DNA of 64,000 nucleotides, taken from Planctomycetaceae bacterium. Its GTDB lineage: Bacteria; Planctomycetota; Planctomycetia; Pirellulales; Pirellulaceae. This document shows positions 1 through 8,301 of the stretch, one piece after another. The stretch covers positions 1 through 64,000 of the forward strand of contig RECD01000144.1 in assembly GCA_007694185.1 (NCBI GenBank), written 5' to 3'. Under the pieces are notes generated by a model. The model was not told the origin of the DNA, ran no database searches, and worked only from the letters and a program-made list of their open reading frames with translations. Position 1 is the stretch's first letter, and every line of letters begins with the position of its first letter. The position numbers and the translations under genes are program-made.

Positions 1-225
1 TTTCCTGTGCCCGTTGGGTCGGCCGGCACCCTCGTGCTGTGTTCCCATTGAAAATTAGGGTAGGACCGGACGGCTCGCGCCGTTCCGCTAACAAAAATAG
101 CGGCAGGGCGCAAGCCCTCCGGTGTGTCAACCCGAAAATCGAATTGGAACAAAGCACTAGCCTCGACTCGCCAAGTCGGGCCCCGTACCCTTCCCACCTC
201 GCCTTCCTTCCTCCGTACGTCCCCG
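1..225. other. Left-edge non-coding region with three short hairpins
   Basis: No convincing gene lies here. Three consecutive inverted repeats are visible. The first, around 67-86, pairs GGACGGC with GCCGTTCC with one bulge. The second, at 87-101, pairs GCTA with TAGC around an A-rich loop. The third, at about 105-118, pairs AGGGC with GCCCT around GCAA. The cluster resembles the palindromic intergenic repeats at the other end of the window (59.4-60.5 kb). From about 181 to the ATG at 226 the strand is pyrimidine-rich. A GTG at 124 is in frame with the next gene, but it would put 34 low-complexity residues in front of the signal peptide. Confidence 0.4.
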
Positions 226-3200
226 ATGTTGATTTCTCAGCGTAATTTGTCTCGTCAAGCGATTCGCGTGGCGAGCCTGCTGTTTTTCTTGCCTTCTCTG
301 ACGGTCGTCACGAGGGCCCAGGACGGTGCGAACGGGCAGGTCGATTTCGCTCGCGATGTCCTGCCGATCCTCTCCGACCGCTGTTTTCACTGTCACGGGC
401 CGGACGAGAGCGACCGTCAAGCTGACTTGAGGCTCGATTTGGAAGCGGAATTGACCGTCGATCGGGGCGGATACGCGACGGTCGTTCCTGGGTCCGTGGA
501 CGCCAGCGAGCTGTTCGATCGGATCACGACAACGGATGTCGACCGCGTCATGCCGCCACTCGACGCGCAGCGCACGCCGCTGAGCGACGCGGAAATCGCA
601 GCGATCCGCGGTTGGATCGAGGCTGGCGCCCCGTGGGCCAAGCACTGGGCTTTCGAACCGCCTCGCAAGGCTGACGGGTTGATCGCTGACGGCGGGGACG
701 ATGGGAAAGCGGAAAACCCGATCGACATCCTGGTGCGTCGTCGACTCGGGCTCCGTGGCCTAGAACTGGCACCCGAAGCCCCGCCCGAGGTGCTGTTGCG
801 GCGGCTCTCGTTCGACCTCATCGGCATGCCCCCGACGGCCGAGGAACTCGATCGCTTTCTCGCCGATCCCTCACCCGCGGCGTATGCGCAACAAGTCGAA
901 CGGTTGTTGGCATCACCTCACCACGGCGAACGGATGGCGATGTGGTGGCTCGATGCGGCCCGCTACTCCGACACCGACGGGTTTCAAGGCGACGCGACTA
1001 GGACCAATTGGCCTTGGCGGGACTGGGTTGTCCGGGCGTTCAACGACAACCTGCCGTTCGACCGATTCACGTTGGAACAGTTCGCCGGTGACCTGTTGCC
1101 CGACGCCACGCCGGAACAGGTTTTGGCGACCTGCTTTCATCGCAATCACATGACCAATGGGGAAGGGGGGCGTGACCCGGAGGAATCGCGGATCGACTAC
1201 GTGATCGACCGGGTCAACACGGTCGGCACGGTATGGCTGGGGCTGACTTTGGGATGTGCCCAATGTCACACCCACAAGTTCGATCCGATCTCGCACGACG
1301 ACTATTACCGGCTGTTCGCTTTCTTCAACAGCATCGACGAAGACGGCAAGGCGGGGGGTGGGGCAAAGCCGTTTCTCAAATACCGCTCACCCGCGGCCGA
1401 GCCGGCGGTGGACGAAGCCCGCGCCTGGGCCGAGCGTCAGGAGCAGGTCGAACAGCAAGCCAAACGCGCGGCGCTCGAAGATTTTCCAGCGTGGTTGACC
1501 GAACGGATTGTGAGCGTTCGCGGCGGTTTCCAGCCCTGGCAGGTCCCTGATATTCGCCGCGCCGATGCGGTCGAGGGGACGGAAGTGATGCTGCTGGAGG
1601 ACAACATCATCGCCACCGCCGGGCCGCAGCCGCGCCAGGAGGATTACCTGATCACGATGCACCCGGGGGAGCGACGGGTGACGGCACTTAGGTTGGAGGT
1701 GTTGGCCGACCCGAGTCATTCGGGGGGCAAGTACTCGCGAGGTCGGACGGGAAACTTCATCCTGACCAATGTCAAATTGCAAATCCGTCGTCGCGGCTTC
1801 TCGCAGGTCCGCGAAGTCGATCTGGAGACGGCGCTCGCGAGCGTCGAGCAAAAGGTGACCGGTCGCAATTACGGGAATGTCAAGGACACGCTCGATGACG
1901 ACCCCCGCAACGGCTGGACCCTGCCCGAGGAATGGGTGGCGGGCGACGACGTGGCGGGTGCTGACGCGGTAGGTGACGACGTGGCGGGTGCTGAGGACGC
2001 CTCAACCGGGCGAAGTGAGTTCCCCTCACCCGTTGCCCAGTTCGTCCTGGCCCAGCCGACCGTGGTAGCCGACGACGAGGAGTTGGTGTTGATCCTGCAG
2101 CACCGCTCGACCGATGGGGACGCGAACCTCGGGCGTTTCCGAATCACGTTGACGGATCAGGCCGGCCCGGCCGTTCGGTCGCTCGATCCGATGCCGCTGG
2201 AGCAGCTCGCGGTGGTCGTCTCGGCCCAGCACGATCAGGGGGCTGACGAACCGGCCGACCCAGACAGCCCCGCACAAGCCGACGCTGTGGAGGACGATGA
2301 CGAAATCGATCGAATCCGGACGCGGATCGACGAGTCGTTGGAAGCGAGACTGGTCGATCAGTTCCTGCGGGACCGGGACGTTTACCAGCAGGCGAAACGC
2401 CGAGCGGATGAAGCCCGCCGGCATCTCGCGGAGGTTCGGGCTGGGGCGGGTGAGTTGAGGGTGATGGTGTTGGGCGAACGGTCGGAACCGCGGGCCAGCC
2501 ATGTCTTGATCCGAGGCGTTTGGGATCAACCTGGGGCGTCGGTCGAGCCGGGATTTCCAGGCGCGATCTTGCCTGGGGAGCCCGGTGCCGACTCGACGCG
2601 GCTCGATTTGGCTCGCTGGCTTTGCCACCCCGAGCATCCGATGACGGCCAGGGTGGTTGTCAATCATCTGTGGCAGATCGCGTTTGGCAGCGGCTTGGTC
2701 CGCACGCCGGAGGACTTTGGGTTGCAAGGCGAAGCGCCGACCTATCCGGAGCTGCTCGATCACTTGGCGGTCGAGTTGATCGAAAGCGGATGGGACGTGC
2801 GTCACCTGTTGCGGCTGATGGTCACCAGTCGCGTCTATCGGCAATCGAGTGAAATGTCTCCCGAAGCGTTGCAAGCCGATCCGGAAAACCGGTGGTTGGC
2901 GCGTGGTCCGCGATACCGGCTGCCGAGTTGGATGATCCGCGACGCCGCCCTCCGCGCCGCCGGGCTGTTGAATCCCGCGATCGGCGGTCCGCCGGTTTAT
3001 CCCTATCAGCCGGCGGGCGTGTGGGAAGAGATCTTCATGGGCCGCTACAGCTATCACCCCAGTCCCGGGCCGGCCCAGTACCGCCGGACGTTGTACGCGT
3101 TTTGGCGGCGATCGAGTTCCCCGACGTTTCTGTTCGATTCGGCCCAGCGACGCGTTTGTGAGGTGCAGTTGTCGCGGACGAACACGCCGCTGCATGCGCT

Positions 3201-3528
3201 GACCCTGCTGAACGACGTCGGCATGCTGGAGTCCTCGGTGGCGTTGGCCCGCCGCGTGATCGCGGGCGAGCACGATCCGAACAGGCGTTTGCGATTCGCG
3301 TTCCGTCAAATCCTTTCTCGCGACCCCGACCCCGGCGAAGCAGAGGTGCTGCATGCCACCTGGTCGCGGGCGGCTGAACATTATGCGAATCATCCGGCCG
3401 ACGCGCAGACGCTCGTCGCCATCGGGCAGGGGGAACCGCTGCTCGGCGACGAGGCGGCCGAGGTGGCGGCCTACGCGATTTTGGCTAGCTCGATCTTCAA
3501 CTTGGATGAGGCCATGACGTATGAATGA
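226..3528 (+). CDS. PSD1-type protein: cytochrome-like domain plus DUF1549 and DUF1553
   Basis: A large secreted planctomycete protein of unknown function, 1100 residues from the chosen ATG. I prefer 226 to the in-frame GTG at 124 because a hydrophobic signal sequence (RVASLLFFLPSLTVV) then sits at the N-terminus. A planctomycete cytochrome C-like domain follows, with a CFHCH heme-type motif at C53-H57. DUF1549 covers roughly residues 160-370 and contains a second CxxCH motif (CAQCH, C344-H348). DUF1553 covers roughly 795-1070. The linker near residue 575 carries a duplicated GDDVAGA unit. It overlaps the following DUF1501 gene by 8 bp, the usual arrangement for this pair, so the two are probably co-translated. 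Whether the CxxCH motifs really bind heme is inference. The family assignment is secure. Confidence 0.93.
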   Translation: MLISQRNLSRQAIRVASLLFFLPSLTVVTRAQDGANGQVDFARDVLPILSDRCFHCHGPDESDRQADLRLDLEAELTVDRGGYATVVPGSVDASELFDRITTTDVDRVMPPLDAQRTPLSDAEIAAIRGWIEAGAPWAKHWAFEPPRKADGLIADGGDDGKAENPIDILVRRRLGLRGLELAPEAPPEVLLRRLSFDLIGMPPTAEELDRFLADPSPAAYAQQVERLLASPHHGERMAMWWLDAARYSDTDGFQGDATRTNWPWRDWVVRAFNDNLPFDRFTLEQFAGDLLPDATPEQVLATCFHRNHMTNGEGGRDPEESRIDYVIDRVNTVGTVWLGLTLGCAQCHTHKFDPISHDDYYRLFAFFNSIDEDGKAGGGAKPFLKYRSPAAEPAVDEARAWAERQEQVEQQAKRAALEDFPAWLTERIVSVRGGFQPWQVPDIRRADAVEGTEVMLLEDNIIATAGPQPRQEDYLITMHPGERRVTALRLEVLADPSHSGGKYSRGRTGNFILTNVKLQIRRRGFSQVREVDLETALASVEQKVTGRNYGNVKDTLDDDPRNGWTLPEEWVAGDDVAGADAVGDDVAGAEDASTGRSEFPSPVAQFVLAQPTVVADDEELVLILQHRSTDGDANLGRFRITLTDQAGPAVRSLDPMPLEQLAVVVSAQHDQGADEPADPDSPAQADAVEDDDEIDRIRTRIDESLEARLVDQFLRDRDVYQQAKRRADEARRHLAEVRAGAGELRVMVLGERSEPRASHVLIRGVWDQPGASVEPGFPGAILPGEPGADSTRLDLARWLCHPEHPMTARVVVNHLWQIAFGSGLVRTPEDFGLQGEAPTYPELLDHLAVELIESGWDVRHLLRLMVTSRVYRQSSEMSPEALQADPENRWLARGPRYRLPSWMIRDAALRAAGLLNPAIGGPPVYPYQPAGVWEEIFMGRYSYHPSPGPAQYRRTLYAFWRRSSSPTFLFDSAQRRVCEVQLSRTNTPLHALTLLNDVGMLESSVALARRVIAGEHDPNRRLRFAFRQILSRDPDPGEAEVLHATWSRAAEHYANHPADAQTLVAIGQGEPLLGDEAAEVAAYAILASSIFNLDEAMTYE

Positions 3529-5044
3529 GGCACACAATCCGGACGCGTTCGAGAACCTTGCAGAAAGCTCCCGAAACCGTCTGCTCGAAGCCGACCGTTT
3601 GAGGCTGGCTCGTCGCGCCTTTTTGGGGAGCTGTTCCGGTGTCGGGTTGGGAGCAATCGCGCTGGCGATGCTGGAATCGGCGGCGCGTGCCGGCGAATCG
3701 AAGTCCGCGATCGCGGACGCCGAGCGACTCGGATTGCCCGGCCTGCCCCATCACGCGCCGCGGGCCAAACGGGTGATTTTCTTGACCCAATCGGGTGGGC
3801 CATCACAGATCGAGCTGTTTGACCACAAGCCGGACCTGATCAAGTGGGCCGGCAAAGAATTGCCGGAAAGCATTCGGCAGGGCCAGCGGCTGACGACGAT
3901 GACGTCCGGGCAAGCTCAGTTGGTGATGCCTTCGCGGACCTCGTTCGAACGCTATGGCCAGAGCGGCGCGACGATCGGCGAATGGTTGCCCCATCACGCG
4001 GGGGTCGTGGATGACCTCTGTTTCATCAAGTCGATGGTCACCGAGGAGATCAATCACGCGCCCGCGATGACCAAGTTCCTGAGCGGACATCCTCTGGCGG
4101 GACGCCCGAGCTTGGGGGCGTGGGCCAGCTACGGGTTGGGGAGCGAGAATCGCAACCTGCCGGACTACCTGGTGTTGATCTCGAAGATGAAACGCCCCAG
4201 CGACCAACCGCTGTATGACCACTATTGGGGCAGCGGTTTTTTGCCGTCGCGATACCAAGGCGTCAAGCTTCGCAACGCCAAGGAGCCGGTCCTTTACCTG
4301 CGTGACCCCGATGGCATCCCGAGGGAAATCCGTCGGGAGATGCTCGATGGGATCGCAGAGCTGAATCGGATCAAATTCCGGACGGCGGGCGATCCGGAAA
4401 TCGAAACCCGCATCCGCCAATACGAGATGGCCTGGCGGATGCAATCGAGCGTGCCGGAACTGAACGATCTCAGTGACGAACCGGAGGAAACGTTCGAGCT
4501 GTATGGGCCCGATTCGCGGCGGCCGGGCAGCTACGCGGCCAACTGCGTCTTGGCCCGGAGACTCATCGAACGTGGCGTTCGGTTCGTCCAACTGTTCCAC
4601 CCCGATTGGGACCATCACAGCCGGCTGAGTTCCTGGTGCGTCGCCCGCTGTCGTGACACCGATCAAGCCAGTGCGGCGCTCGTCACGGACCTGAAGCGTC
4701 GCGGCCTGCTCGACGACACGCTCGTGGTCTGGGGAGGCGAATTCGGCCGCGGGGTCGCCGGCCAGGGCAAATGGGACAGCCCCGAGGGGGGACGAGATCA
4801 CCACCCGCGGTGCTTTACCGTCTGGGCTGCCGGCGGCGGCATCCGACCCGGCATGACGCATGGCGCGACGGATGATTTCAGTTACAACGTGGTCGAGAAC
4901 CCGGTTCCGGTCCGGGACTTTCACGCCACGATCCTGCACCTGTTGGGGATCGATCATGAACGGTTCAGCTACCGGTTCCAGGGACTCGATTTCCGGCTGA
5001 CCGGGGTCGAGCCGGCTCAAGTCGTTCCGCAATTGTTGGTTTGA
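3521..5044 (+). CDS. DUF1501 domain protein, Tat-exported
   Basis: A DUF1501 protein of 507 residues, related in fold to sulfatases and alkaline phosphatases but with no established activity. It has a twin-arginine type signal (ARRAFLGSC near residue 30) followed by a hydrophobic stretch, so folded export by Tat is likely. The family signature is clear: a beta-strand with FLTQSGGPSQIELFDHKP early on, and WGGEFGR followed by RDHHPR near the C-terminus, the candidate metal or substrate site. It starts inside the last codons of the upstream PSD1 gene, so the two form one operon. In planctomycetes the DUF1501 and PSD1 partners occur together repeatedly, which suggests a joint extracytoplasmic role, possibly in polymer or sulfated-compound use. 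That role is inference. Confidence 0.93.
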   Translation: MNEAHNPDAFENLAESSRNRLLEADRLRLARRAFLGSCSGVGLGAIALAMLESAARAGESKSAIADAERLGLPGLPHHAPRAKRVIFLTQSGGPSQIELFDHKPDLIKWAGKELPESIRQGQRLTTMTSGQAQLVMPSRTSFERYGQSGATIGEWLPHHAGVVDDLCFIKSMVTEEINHAPAMTKFLSGHPLAGRPSLGAWASYGLGSENRNLPDYLVLISKMKRPSDQPLYDHYWGSGFLPSRYQGVKLRNAKEPVLYLRDPDGIPREIRREMLDGIAELNRIKFRTAGDPEIETRIRQYEMAWRMQSSVPELNDLSDEPEETFELYGPDSRRPGSYAANCVLARRLIERGVRFVQLFHPDWDHHSRLSSWCVARCRDTDQASAALVTDLKRRGLLDDTLVVWGGEFGRGVAGQGKWDSPEGGRDHHPRCFTVWAAGGGIRPGMTHGATDDFSYNVVENPVPVRDFHATILHLLGIDHERFSYRFQGLDFRLTGVEPAQVVPQLLV

Positions 5045-5085
5045 AGCCCGGGTAGCAACGAAGGAGCCGGACGCCGTAGCCGCCT

Positions 5086-6108
5086 ATGTTTTCGCTCGAT
5101 GAAATTTATCAAGCCCATTCGCTGGTGCAGTCGGTACTGCCACCGACGCCTCAATACGTTTGGCCGCTGCTGAGTCAGCGGTTGGGGATTGAGGTGATCG
5201 TCAAGCATGAAAATCATCTGCCGACCGGCGCCTTCAAGGTCCGAGGGGGATTGGTCTATCTCGACCGCTTGATCCGTCGCAAACCGGCCGTCCGCGGGGT
5301 GATCAGCGCGACCCGTGGGAATCACGGGCAGAGCATCGCGTATGCGGCGCGACGGGTCGGTTTACCGGCAACGATCGTCGTCCCGGTCGGCAATTCGCCC
5401 GACAAGAATGCGGCGATGCGGGCACTCGGGGCGGAGTTGATCGAGGTCGGCAACGATTTCGACGAGGCACGTGCGGAGCTGGGCCGATTGGCTGAGCAGC
5501 GGGGGTACGAGCCCATCCCTTCGTTCCATCGTGACCTGGTGATCGGGGTGGCGACCTACGCATTGGAACTGTTCACCGCGCAACCCGACCTCGACACCGT
5601 CTACGTCCCGATCGGACTCGGCTCGGGCATCTGCGGGCTGATCCGAACCCGTGATCTGCTGGGGTTGAAGACCACCATCGTCGGTGTCGTGTCGGAGCGG
5701 GCGGCCGCCTACGCGCGGTCGTTCGAGGCGGGGCGGGCGGTCACGACGCCGACCGCCTGGACCTTTGCCGACGGGATCGCGACGCGACAACCGGACGGCG
5801 ACGCGTTGGAGGTTATCCTGGCCGGGGCGGCTCGGGTGGTGGAGGTCTCCGAACGGGAGATCGCGGCCGCGATCCGGATCTTTTACGACGACATCCACAA
5901 CCTGGCCGAGGGGGCCGGTGCGGCGGCCCTGGCGGGAATGATCCAGGACCTTCCGCAGCATCCCGAGCGGCGGTGCGGCGTGATCCTGTGTGGCGGAAAT
6001 CTGGATCGCCACCGGGCGGTCGAGATCCTCGCAGGGGGTGTTCCCGAGGTTCGACCGGGCGAATCGGTCGACGGCGAGTCAGGGCGTCAGATGCTTGAAA
6101 TGCGATAA
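5086..6108 (+). CDS. Threonine/serine dehydratase-like PLP enzyme
   Basis: A fold-type II pyridoxal-phosphate enzyme of 340 residues, in the length range of threonine/serine dehydratases without a regulatory ACT domain. The PLP-lysine motif is visible near residue 48 (HENHLPTGAFKVRGG), followed by the asparagine-containing loop TRGNHGQS. A glycine-rich phosphate-binding loop (PIGLGSGICG) occurs around residue 180, and a late CGGNLD resembles the cofactor N1 site region. The expected reaction is deamination of threonine or serine to the 2-oxo acid, but racemase or other ammonia-lyase activities in this family cannot be excluded. It lies 41 bp after the DUF1501 gene on the same strand. Its 3' end overlaps the convergent enolase-superfamily gene by 22 bp. 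Confidence 0.88.
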   Translation: MFSLDEIYQAHSLVQSVLPPTPQYVWPLLSQRLGIEVIVKHENHLPTGAFKVRGGLVYLDRLIRRKPAVRGVISATRGNHGQSIAYAARRVGLPATIVVPVGNSPDKNAAMRALGAELIEVGNDFDEARAELGRLAEQRGYEPIPSFHRDLVIGVATYALELFTAQPDLDTVYVPIGLGSGICGLIRTRDLLGLKTTIVGVVSERAAAYARSFEAGRAVTTPTAWTFADGIATRQPDGDALEVILAGAARVVEVSEREIAAAIRIFYDDIHNLAEGAGAAALAGMIQDLPQHPERRCGVILCGGNLDRHRAVEILAGGVPEVRPGESVDGESGRQMLEMR

Positions 6109-7379
6109 CCGGGGTGGGCCGGGTCGAACAGCGGTTCCTGCCAGCGGGCACCCAGGCCACTGGCTTGAGGGAGTGCGAATTCGCCCGCAGTGATCGATAG
6201 CGGCCGATCGATCAGCAGCGGATAGAGCGTCGTCAGGTGGGCGCGGACCGTTTCCTGAAACGCCACGCCGGTGTTCGAGGCGGCGATCTGAATGCCCGCC
6301 AACAGGGTCATCGGACCGGTGCAGTCGTGCATCAGTGTCGGGACGTTGTGGACTTGGGCCAATTCGGCGATCCGCCGTGTCGCCGAGATGCCGCCGACCC
6401 AAGTCGGGTCGATCATGATGTAATCCGCCGCGGCCGATTCGAGGACCTGGCGGTAGCCATCGGCCATGGTCAACATCTCGCTGACCGCGATCGGCACGGG
6501 ACTGTGGGCGCGAAAGGCCGCCATCGTCGCGATCGAATCGGGGCGCAGCACATCCTCCAGCCACAGCGGGCGGACTTCCTGCATCGCGGTGGCGATCTGG
6601 CGAGCGGCCGCTAACGAAAAAAAGCCGTGGCCGTCGAGCATCAATTCGATGTTGTCGCCGACGCGTTCGCGGATTTGACGGAACGGGCGCAGCCCCTCGT
6701 CGATGTCGTGTTGGGTCAGGTAATGTCCCCCCTGGCGGCGATAGACGCCATCGAAGGACCACAGCTTCATGCCGCGATAACCCAACGCGATCAGTTCCTC
6801 GGCCAAATCTCCTGGCTGATTGCTGCTGGCCCAGTTGTCCTCCAGCGGTCCCGGTTGTCCCGGATCGCCATGCCCCGGCCAGCCCGAAGCGGCGGGTGTG
6901 CGACGATTCGAGCGGCCATAGAACGGGCCGCCACAACTGTTGTACACCGGCACCGCGTCACGGACGGGGCCACCGAGCAGTCTCCAAATCGGCCGTTCGG
7001 CTAACTGCCCCGCGATGTCCCAAAGGGCCAGATCGACCGCAGACAAGGCTCGCAACTCCGCGCCGACGCCGCCGAACGCGGTGATCCGTTCGTACAAAAA
7101 CCGCCAGTGGCTTTCGATCGCCGATACATCTGACCCCAACAGGCGGGGGGAGAAAAAATCGTGAATGACCGCCGCGGCGGCCGTCGGGATGTAGTAGGTT
7201 TCGCCATGACCGATCACCGGGACGCCGGCGACCGCGCCGGCATCGGTGTGGATGCGGAGCGCCATCAACCCAGGCATGACGTCGTGGGGGATAGCCGTCT
7301 CGAGCGACGTGACCCGTGGCCCTTGGCGATAGGCATGCGTTTGAGTGGGGCCGGAAGCGAGGTCGAGGTAGCGGTTCAT
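6087..7379 (-). CDS. Mandelate racemase/muconate lactonizing (enolase superfamily) enzyme
   Basis: An acid-sugar dehydratase- or racemase-like enzyme of 430 residues. The open frame extends further upstream, but the ATG at 7379 (MNRYLDLASG) is the natural start. An N-terminal capping domain ends in the typical ALWDIAGQLAERPIWRLLGG segment. The TIM barrel carries candidate Mg ligands at the Asp of LMLDGHG, the Glu of WLEDVL and the Glu of AVSEML, with a late histidine in LMHDCTGP and the DPTWVGGIS strand between. Only one lysine (GMKLW) sits where KxK-type racemases have two, which favours a dehydratase subgroup. The substrate cannot be read from the sequence. It is convergent with the PLP enzyme, overlapping it by 22 bp, and downstream of bshB1 on the same strand. 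Confidence 0.88.
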   Translation of the reverse strand: MNRYLDLASGPTQTHAYRQGPRVTSLETAIPHDVMPGLMALRIHTDAGAVAGVPVIGHGETYYIPTAAAAVIHDFFSPRLLGSDVSAIESHWRFLYERITAFGGVGAELRALSAVDLALWDIAGQLAERPIWRLLGGPVRDAVPVYNSCGGPFYGRSNRRTPAASGWPGHGDPGQPGPLEDNWASSNQPGDLAEELIALGYRGMKLWSFDGVYRRQGGHYLTQHDIDEGLRPFRQIRERVGDNIELMLDGHGFFSLAAARQIATAMQEVRPLWLEDVLRPDSIATMAAFRAHSPVPIAVSEMLTMADGYRQVLESAAADYIMIDPTWVGGISATRRIAELAQVHNVPTLMHDCTGPMTLLAGIQIAASNTGVAFQETVRAHLTTLYPLLIDRPLSITAGEFALPQASGLGARWQEPLFDPAHPGYRISSI

Positions 7380-7453
7380 CGGCGGGATATCGGCGTTGGC
7401 GGGTGATGCGAGAGGGGAAGGCGTGGCGACGGGGTGATTGCGGGAAGCGGCGA

Positions 7454-8158
7454 TCAGATCAAGCCGACGAGCGACTCGAGAGCCAGCGGTTCTCGGGTCG
7501 CGAAGGGTTCCCCGTAGCGGCGCTGGATCAAGCGACCCCAATGGGCCGCGTCATCCCGGAAGCGATCTACCAACGTCGGAGGGGTCGTTTCGCGGCCGAC
7601 GACGAACTGGCTTTGGTAAGCCAGGATCGCTCGCAGTTTGTCCTCCCATTCGTCGCTGATGTCGACGACGAACGCGGGCGAAATCGCCAGTCGCAAGTGG
7701 ATGCAGTGATAGTAATAGATCCGCTCGGGGTGATGCGGCTGGCCCGGCAGATCGGTCTTGCTCAGCTTGGCCCAGAATCTCGCCGCTTCGACCAATTCCG
7801 TCGCCGCGGTGTGATCCGGATGGGCGTCTTCCCAATAGGGGGCAAACAGCCAGCGGGGTCTGAGGTTGCGAATGTAGCCGGCCACGACCGCACGGCTTCG
7901 CAAGTTCGGCCGCAGGCGTCGATTCGGCAGGCCCGCGTTGCCCCTCCAGGTCACTCCCAAAATTTCGGTCGCGGCAGCGGTCTCGGTAACTCGGATCGAA
8001 TCGCTGCCGTGAGGCGTCGGTTCGCCACTGGTCAAATCCAGGATGCCGACTCGCATCCCCAGTCCGAGCATCTTGAGGATCGTTCCGCCCATTCCCAATT
8101 CGGCGTCATCCGGGTGGGGGGCGATTACCAAAAAGTCGAGTGGTTCGATGGGGAACAT
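7454..8158 (-). CDS. bshB1: Bacillithiol biosynthesis deacetylase BshB1 (PIG-L family)
   Basis: A PIG-L/LmbE-type zinc deacetylase of 234 residues, the usual length for BshB1. The zinc motif APHPDDAELGMGG lies at residues 13-25, and the second histidine motif HPDHTAA is near residue 112. The later segments YYYHCIHLR and FVVDISDEW are characteristic of the BshB1 branch rather than general LmbE proteins. The reaction would be removal of acetate from GlcNAc-malate to give GlcN-malate, the second step of bacillithiol synthesis, in the cytoplasm. The other two genes of the pathway, bshA and bshC, are not in this window. The coding strand is strongly C-rich just upstream of the ATG, with no Shine-Dalgarno sequence. 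Confidence 0.86.
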   Translation of the reverse strand: MFPIEPLDFLVIAPHPDDAELGMGGTILKMLGLGMRVGILDLTSGEPTPHGSDSIRVTETAAATEILGVTWRGNAGLPNRRLRPNLRSRAVVAGYIRNLRPRWLFAPYWEDAHPDHTAATELVEAARFWAKLSKTDLPGQPHHPERIYYYHCIHLRLAISPAFVVDISDEWEDKLRAILAYQSQFVVGRETTPPTLVDRFRDDAAHWGRLIQRRYGEPFATREPLALESLVGLI

Positions 8159-8162
8159 CAGC

Positions 8163-8184
8163 GGGTGTGGGCGTGGGTGTGGGG
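8163..8184 (+). repeat. G-quadruplex-capable G-run tract upstream of bshB1
   Basis: Four runs of at least three guanines, separated by three bases each, lie on the + strand at 8163-8165, 8169-8171, 8175-8177 and 8181-8184. This satisfies the common four-run quadruplex pattern. The tract starts five bases upstream of the bshB1 start codon, so it is C-rich in the bshB1 transcript and G-rich on its template strand. Whether it folds is not known. Confidence 0.6.
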
Positions 8185-8301
8185 CCTCCGGATGTCGCGT
8201 TATACTTCCCGAGGTCGGTAAAATCGACTGGCGTGACGATCGTCTCGCCGGGGGTGTCGGCCCTTTCCGCTACCTCCATCCCGACCGGACGCCGCCACGC
8301 G

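Noticed and set aside
124-225. GTG start for the first PSD1 gene
   Set aside because: It would bury the signal peptide behind 34 unrelated residues; the ATG at 226 gives a normal export signal.
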